DNA of 64,000 bases from Omphiscola glabra. Lineage: Eukaryota > Mollusca > Gastropoda > Lymnaeidae. The DNA lies in assembly GCA_964017045.1 (NCBI GenBank), contig OZ024799.1, positions 26,671,596 to 26,735,595 on the forward strand, written 5' to 3'. Shown piece after piece: positions 63,601 to 64,000 of this stretch. The notes below the pieces were generated by a model. The model made no database searches. It worked only from the letters and a program-made list of their open reading frames with translations, and was not told where the DNA came from. Made by a program: the position numbers and the translations under genes. Numbering within the stretch: position 1 is the stretch's first letter; the number at the start of each line of letters is the position of its first letter.

Positions 63601-63802
63601 AGACATCGAGAGAACAGGAAGATAGATGGAATGAGATTCTTGACGGCCTACGCCCCACTGGGGGATATTCAGGATGATGATGAATACAATAAACTAAAAG
63701 CTAGCCACCAATAACTAAAATCCCCTATCAACTTACCCCTTGATCATTTTTGCCTGCCCAAGCCAATGCCAAATTGAACTTTGTTTCATTTTCAAACACA
63801 TG
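44959..63802 (-). CDS. SORT1: Sortilin-type VPS10-domain receptor, 783 residues in 23 exons (5' exons beyond window)
   Basis: Sortilins are type I membrane receptors that carry cargo between Golgi, endosome and cell surface. The 23 exons listed below have GT/AG borders and phases that match throughout, totalling 2352 nt including the stop. Asp-box motifs of the ten-bladed VPS10 propeller are visible: TNHGRTW, TENGGETW, SSDGGDTW, STDGGYQF, STDEGNCW. The cysteine-rich 10CC module follows (EECKEDDYVDW, EGCLLGQKE, CPCTEEDYEWCDFGFHRP, KCVRQ, DICTKG, GDKCDV, EVCNTG). Next is one helix, MKLVVIAVVTSILVLVAFVG, then a tail with YRYSMLNQ and HDDSDDDMLG. These match human sortilin's HRYSVLQQ and HDDSDEDLLE. 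Signal peptide, propeptide and the first blade are off-window. The single VPS10 domain and absent PKD/LDLR repeats favour sortilin over SorCS or SorLA. Confidence 0.95.
45052..45342. repeat. 48-bp minisatellite, 6 units (sortilin intron 22)
   Basis: Six units containing tctatgcctataattctcac and ctcctaatcaaatcaata. The unit length is a multiple of three, so both strands show open frames of 16-residue repeats; these are not genes. Confidence 0.95.
45564..45683 (-). CDS. SORT1: Sortilin exon 22 (cytosolic tail)
   Basis: Acceptor ggtccacag, donor gtaagt, phase 0 both ends. It encodes IEEENTSP, then QHNGKGPVS and QHNGKGPVR, then ENHAAKSYHDDSDD. The two QHNGKGPV copies come from a 27-nt direct tandem duplication. 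The upstream atgcag acceptor would lead straight to a stop, so the 45683 border is preferred. Confidence 0.9.
45684..46548 (-). other. Sortilin intron 21 with LTR-like segment
   Basis: On the minus strand tgtcacggacaaatcc (ending at 46362) is followed by a ggtataaaagg TATA-like box (about 46328-46338). An AATAAA signal (46210-46215) comes 115 bp later, an arrangement like the start of an LTR. No matching 3' end or target duplication was found, so this stays tentative. Confidence 0.3.
46549..46660 (-). CDS. SORT1: Sortilin exon 21 (tail, YSML motif)
   Basis: Acceptor ttctctatag, donor gtaagt; phase 2 in, phase 0 out. It encodes KVVYRYSMLNQADERDSEFE and NALISHDTLYRDSSEDE. YSML fits the tyrosine-based YxxF-type endocytosis signal of sortilins. 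Confidence 0.93.
47109..47218 (-). CDS. SORT1: Sortilin exon 20 (transmembrane helix)
   Basis: Acceptor ctttttag, donor gtaagt. It encodes SNDSMKLVVIAVVTSILVLV, AFVGAIFMYKMVLLRR: about 23 hydrophobic residues followed by a basic stop-transfer cluster, placing the C-terminus in the cytosol. Confidence 0.95.
47563..47698 (-). CDS. SORT1: Sortilin exon 19 (end of 10CC-b)
   Basis: Acceptor ctgtttcag, donor gtgagc. It encodes YRLIPGDKCDVTNGFHPV and IVRLDEVCNTGDKLAVKK, matching the family's YRKIPGDKC segment. Confidence 0.95.
47931..48310. repeat. 20-bp minisatellite, ~19 units (sortilin intron 18)
   Basis: About 19 units of the type ctggtcttaatgacaactga with point variants at a few positions. 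Confidence 0.95.
48478..48556. repeat. 26-bp minisatellite, 3 units (sortilin intron 18)
   Basis: Three units containing cttgatggtgcaaaaaagca, about 30 bp from the donor of exon 18. Confidence 0.9.
48586..48702 (-). CDS. SORT1: Sortilin exon 18 (10CC)
   Basis: Acceptor atttcctcag, donor gtcagt (weaker than consensus). It encodes DFGFHRPAGSTKCVRQAEIK and AEDIDICTKGHVDKLITV. Confidence 0.95.
48800..49376. repeat. 26-bp minisatellite, ~22 units (sortilin intron 17)
   Basis: About 22 units containing cacagatctttttaatgaac with a few variant types (for example cttttcactgaac) that recur in blocks, indicating higher-order duplication. Confidence 0.95.
49455..49529 (-). CDS. SORT1: Sortilin exon 17 (10CC)
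   Basis: Acceptor catagtttcag-type border at 49530, donor gtgaga. It encodes CHNGYGRSREKLQQICPCTE followed by EDYE. A 45-bp minisatellite begins at the acceptor. Confidence 0.93.
49530..49686. repeat. 45-bp minisatellite, 3.5 units, abutting exon 17 acceptor
   Basis: Units contain tgaaacaaagcaacaagtct and gggcggccatagctttgaca. The first unit begins at the AG acceptor of exon 17, so part of the acceptor's pyrimidine tract is inside the array. Confidence 0.93.
49847..49964 (-). CDS. SORT1: Sortilin exon 16
   Basis: Acceptor cttaacag, donor gtaagt. It encodes KEDDYVDWIPHAKLKNTPGQ and EGCLLGQKETFKKIKPDS, matching the family's EDYTIWLAH and GCILGYKE segments. Confidence 0.95.
50336..50490. repeat. 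38-bp minisatellite, 4 units (sortilin intron 15)
   Basis: Four units containing caatcaatatcttacaacac and gcacagaaccattttat. Confidence 0.93.
50846..50970 (-). CDS. SORT1: Sortilin exon 15
   Basis: Acceptor tatcattcag, donor gtgagt. It encodes FTGLLTEPGGQSMTVGIWGY and TSTTKKWVVNIIDFSNVVTE, matching the FTGLASEPG and SIWGF segments of sortilin. Confidence 0.95.
51170..51530. repeat. ~40-bp pyrimidine-rich minisatellite, ~8 units (sortilin intron 14)
   Basis: Units of variable length contain tttcaatttatacaattctt and tccttttcttt. Confidence 0.9.
51726..51877 (-). CDS. SORT1: Sortilin exon 14
   Basis: Acceptor catcatcag, donor gtgagg. It encodes VLQGPHAYEIADSGGLLIAV and STDEGNCWHVYKFTNESI, the last propeller blade with an Asp box. 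Confidence 0.95.
51893..52095. repeat. ~48-bp minisatellite, ~4 units (sortilin intron 13)
   Basis: Units contain gatagcaatgttagttaatg and aggtggaccttggagaagat. Confidence 0.9.
52301..52377 (-). CDS. SORT1: Sortilin exon 13
   Basis: Acceptor ctgtcacag, donor gtaaat. It encodes HVASNLQTTPPDVFLSTDGG followed by YQFKR; the STDGG is an Asp box. Confidence 0.95.
52612..53163. repeat. 47-bp minisatellite, ~12 units (sortilin intron 12)
   Basis: About twelve units containing gtcaaaatctgaagtcctgg and atcatgacagaattagccat, more than 90% alike by eye. Confidence 0.95.
53268..53373 (-). CDS. SORT1: Sortilin exon 12
   Basis: Acceptor tgttgacag, donor gtgaga. It encodes DGCYLQIHNAYSVHRG and EAYGIILVH, matching the CSLHIHASYS and GIVIAHG segments. 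Confidence 0.95.
53593..53736 (-). CDS. SORT1: Sortilin exon 11
   Basis: Acceptor tattgccag, donor gtaaca. It encodes VESIRGVYLASQMSEADKSI and ITYNRGGEWTNVTRPEGVEC; LRGVYITSV and TFDQGGRW are the human equivalents. It contains an NVT glycosylation sequon. Confidence 0.95.
54194..54303 (-). CDS. SORT1: Sortilin exon 10
   Basis: Acceptor gtttacag, donor gtgatt. It encodes TGHGVLYTSSSDGIVYSESL and RNHLFPNYNSIHDFYK, matching the family's TIFTSDDRGIVYSKSL. Confidence 0.95.
54668..54728 (-). CDS. SORT1: Sortilin exon 9
   Basis: Acceptor cattttcag, donor gtgagg. It encodes FFSVLDMSEGLIFMHVDNPG, matching [20 protein letters not shown]. Confidence 0.95.
55090..55173 (-). CDS. SORT1: Sortilin exon 8
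   Basis: Acceptor gatttcag, donor gtgagt. It encodes EDEKLMMISSDGGDTWNEAQ followed by LPTLTGDR, with an Asp box (SSDGGDTW). Confidence 0.95.
55433..55812. repeat. 54-bp minisatellite, 7 units (sortilin intron 7)
   Basis: Seven almost identical units containing tcctgtccttgaacctatct and ggctttgataattaccctgg. As 54 is a multiple of three, the + strand shows an 18-residue repeat open frame; it is intronic and not a gene. Confidence 0.95.
55888..55965. repeat. 16-bp minisatellite, ~5 units (sortilin intron 7)
   Basis: Units of tactatacaaagatgg with one or two changes in the last copies. Confidence 0.9.
56112..56257 (-). CDS. SORT1: Sortilin exon 7
   Basis: Acceptor attctgcag, donor gtgtgt. It encodes MEPEYFKLERYDSETGAWKE, ILKRVVVFEIQDKFMYASIF and KSEHPSNQ. 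Confidence 0.93.
56386..56456 (-). CDS. SORT1: Sortilin exon 6
   Basis: Acceptor acctgcag, donor gtaagt. It encodes GTKENAREKSLYVTTGELVH followed by PLF; the phase links it to the ...AVKW of exon 5. Confidence 0.93.
56669..56739 (-). CDS. SORT1: Sortilin exon 5
   Basis: Acceptor tatctcag, donor gtaagc. It encodes LYVTYTNFKTPAKYIKADAH followed by AVK, the equivalent of human LWVSKNFGGKW...AVCLAKW. Confidence 0.93.
57217..57384 (-). CDS. SORT1: Sortilin exon 4
   Basis: Acceptor ttaacag, donor gtttgt (non-consensus after GT). It encodes VYLISHEHFIYVTENGGETW, KKSELPVSELTVEEQLEFHS and EPDYEDYVAVITRTRT; TENGGETW is an Asp box. Confidence 0.93.
57605..58328 (+). mobile_element. Nonautonomous Helitron 5 (sortilin intron 3)
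   Basis: The same family as the array at 33.7-38.4 kb. It has A|TC and a TA run at the 5' end, two ggggccggggggcccc modules (about 57790 and 57960), a 3' end cccgggcaatgccaggtata and ccgCTAG (58325-58328) followed by T. It is 724 bp and antisense to sortilin. Confidence 0.85.
58329..59294. other. Sortilin intron 3, unassigned part
   Basis: 58530-58810 is less AT-rich and has an aataaacattg polyadenylation-like motif; it could be an LTR fragment, but I found no terminal duplication. At 59061-59090 a 30-bp block nearly repeats 57466-57495. Confidence 0.35.
59295..60701 (-). mobile_element. piggyBac-like remnant flanked by TTAA
   Basis: TTAA lies at both borders (59291-59294 and 60702-60705). 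Inside, the ends read tttccatgcca and, on the other strand, tttccaagcca, a short terminal inverted repeat. On the minus strand the C-terminal zinc-binding region of a piggyBac transposase is readable near 59730-59850 (HKIAKRGYFMCIGCTGRPRL then CVKECFRKDHT). SADERLSENTHLVD lies just before it. An acidic/Ser-rich N-terminal stretch (DSEDSDNTTLVP, about 60040-60090) lies too close to it. The DDE catalytic core is therefore missing; this is a deletion derivative. Confidence 0.7.
59735..59850 (-). pseudogene. piggyBac transposase C-terminal (Cys-rich) fragment
   Basis: It encodes CCSVHKIAKRGYFMCIGC, TGRPRLCVKECFRKDHT: the C..C...C..C....C...C..H pattern of the piggyBac C-terminal domain. A 19-bp catgattaacagtgacaag duplication and stops precede it. 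Confidence 0.65.
60897..60999 (-). CDS. SORT1: Sortilin exon 3
   Basis: Acceptor gatttccccag, donor gtactg. It encodes (S)TNHGRTWTNWTDKVDNQVFR and KDDGLQRNPHNPSK, with an Asp box and an NWT sequon. Confidence 0.95.
61347..61421. repeat. ~37-bp direct repeat, 2 units (sortilin intron 2)
   Basis: Two copies containing tatcaaatggataaactaag. Confidence 0.9.
61530..61594 (-). CDS. SORT1: Sortilin exon 2
   Basis: Acceptor gtccacacag, donor gtaatg. It encodes ILLVLTADVKFPNTFESTLW followed by R and the first two bases of Ser, matching VILVLTTFHV and SKLYRSEDYG of human sortilin. Confidence 0.95.
61595..63420 (-). other. Sortilin intron 1, AT-rich part
   Basis: Poly-C runs at 61698-61785; otherwise nothing recognised before the LINE tail. 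Confidence 0.45.
63421..63690 (+). pseudogene. LINE 3' end (reverse transcriptase C-terminus)
   Basis: The + strand gives LGNLEKCKKKLGERVETS and REQEDRWNEILDGLRPTGGY, followed by tandem tga stops. This resembles the usual end of an endonuclease/reverse transcriptase ORF (DRxxWRxLVxxLCPT-type). The upstream part is frameshifted. It ends about 50 bp from sortilin exon 1, antisense to it. Confidence 0.55.
63737..63802 (-). CDS. SORT1: Sortilin exon 1 in window
   Basis: Acceptor tttttgcag, donor gtaagt, phase 0 both sides. It encodes HVFENETKFNLALAWAGKND followed by QG, matching [20 protein letters not shown] of human sortilin at the start of the propeller. Upstream exons (signal peptide, propeptide) lie beyond 64000. 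Confidence 0.95.
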
Positions 63803-63935
63803 CTGCAAAAAGAACATTTGAAGATATTTATAAATAAGTGCCTGAGGATATGTTCCTATTATTCTCTTGTCCTCATGTTTTTGTAACTTTTTTTTTTTTT
63901 TTACTAGTAACAGATTTATTTCAGCATTTAAATTT

Positions 63936-64000
63936 CAGGTAAGACTAAAGCTTTAAATTTCAGGTAAGACTAAAGCTTTAAATTTCAGGTAAGACTAAAG
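63936..64000. repeat. ~25-bp minisatellite, cut by the window end
   Basis: At least 2.6 units containing aaatttcaggtaagactaaa; the array continues past the window. Confidence 0.9.

Overview
The window is AT-rich animal (invertebrate) nuclear DNA with two spliced, intron-rich genes in a dense background of transposon remnants and minisatellites. A mollusc, most plausibly a freshwater pulmonate snail, is my best guess. That rests on the style of the two proteins, the Helitron and LINE mix, and a SPIN-type hAT element; it is an inference and was not tested by any search.

Gene 1 (+ strand, exons between 10510 and 24700) is the 3' part of a calcium/calmodulin-dependent protein kinase I gene. Six exons join without a frame break into 203 residues. 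They run from the catalytic-loop PENLL motif through DFG, the activation loop and the autoinhibitory/calmodulin-binding segment to a stop at 24698-24700. I found no exon for the N-lobe in the first 10.5 kb. Gene 2 (- strand, exons between 63802 and 44959) is a sortilin-type VPS10 receptor. Twenty-three exons totalling 2352 nt (783 residues plus stop) join in frame. They cover most of the VPS10 propeller, the 10CC module, one transmembrane helix and a cytosolic tail with YSML and DDSDDDML sorting motifs. The signal peptide and first exons lie beyond 64000. The genes converge tail to tail, about 20 kb apart.

Layout. 1-10.5 kb: no host exon recognised; a decayed Helitron Rep/helicase (5.7-7.3 kb), a decayed LINE (7.7-8.4 kb) and a minisatellite invaded by a LINE fragment (9.4-9.9 kb). 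10.5-24.7 kb: CaMKI, whose introns hold a possible solo LTR, a Helitron 3' end, a large compound tetranucleotide repeat, a solo LTR with perfect target duplication (21558-22204) and a LINE 3' end. 24.7-33 kb: 3'UTR and AT-rich DNA with a 254-bp inverted-repeat MITE and a SPIN-like hAT element with a perfect 8-bp duplication. 33.7-38.4 kb: four Helitrons head to tail. 38.4-45 kb: intergenic/3'UTR DNA with minisatellites. 45-64 kb: sortilin, with many introns carrying their own unrelated minisatellite, plus a fifth Helitron, a piggyBac-like remnant and a LINE tail.

No CRISPR array, operon or clearly new gene system is visible. The most notable items are the Helitron array, the SPIN-like element, the minisatellite load of the sortilin introns (one array begins at a splice acceptor) and a duplicated 27-nt coding unit in the sortilin tail.
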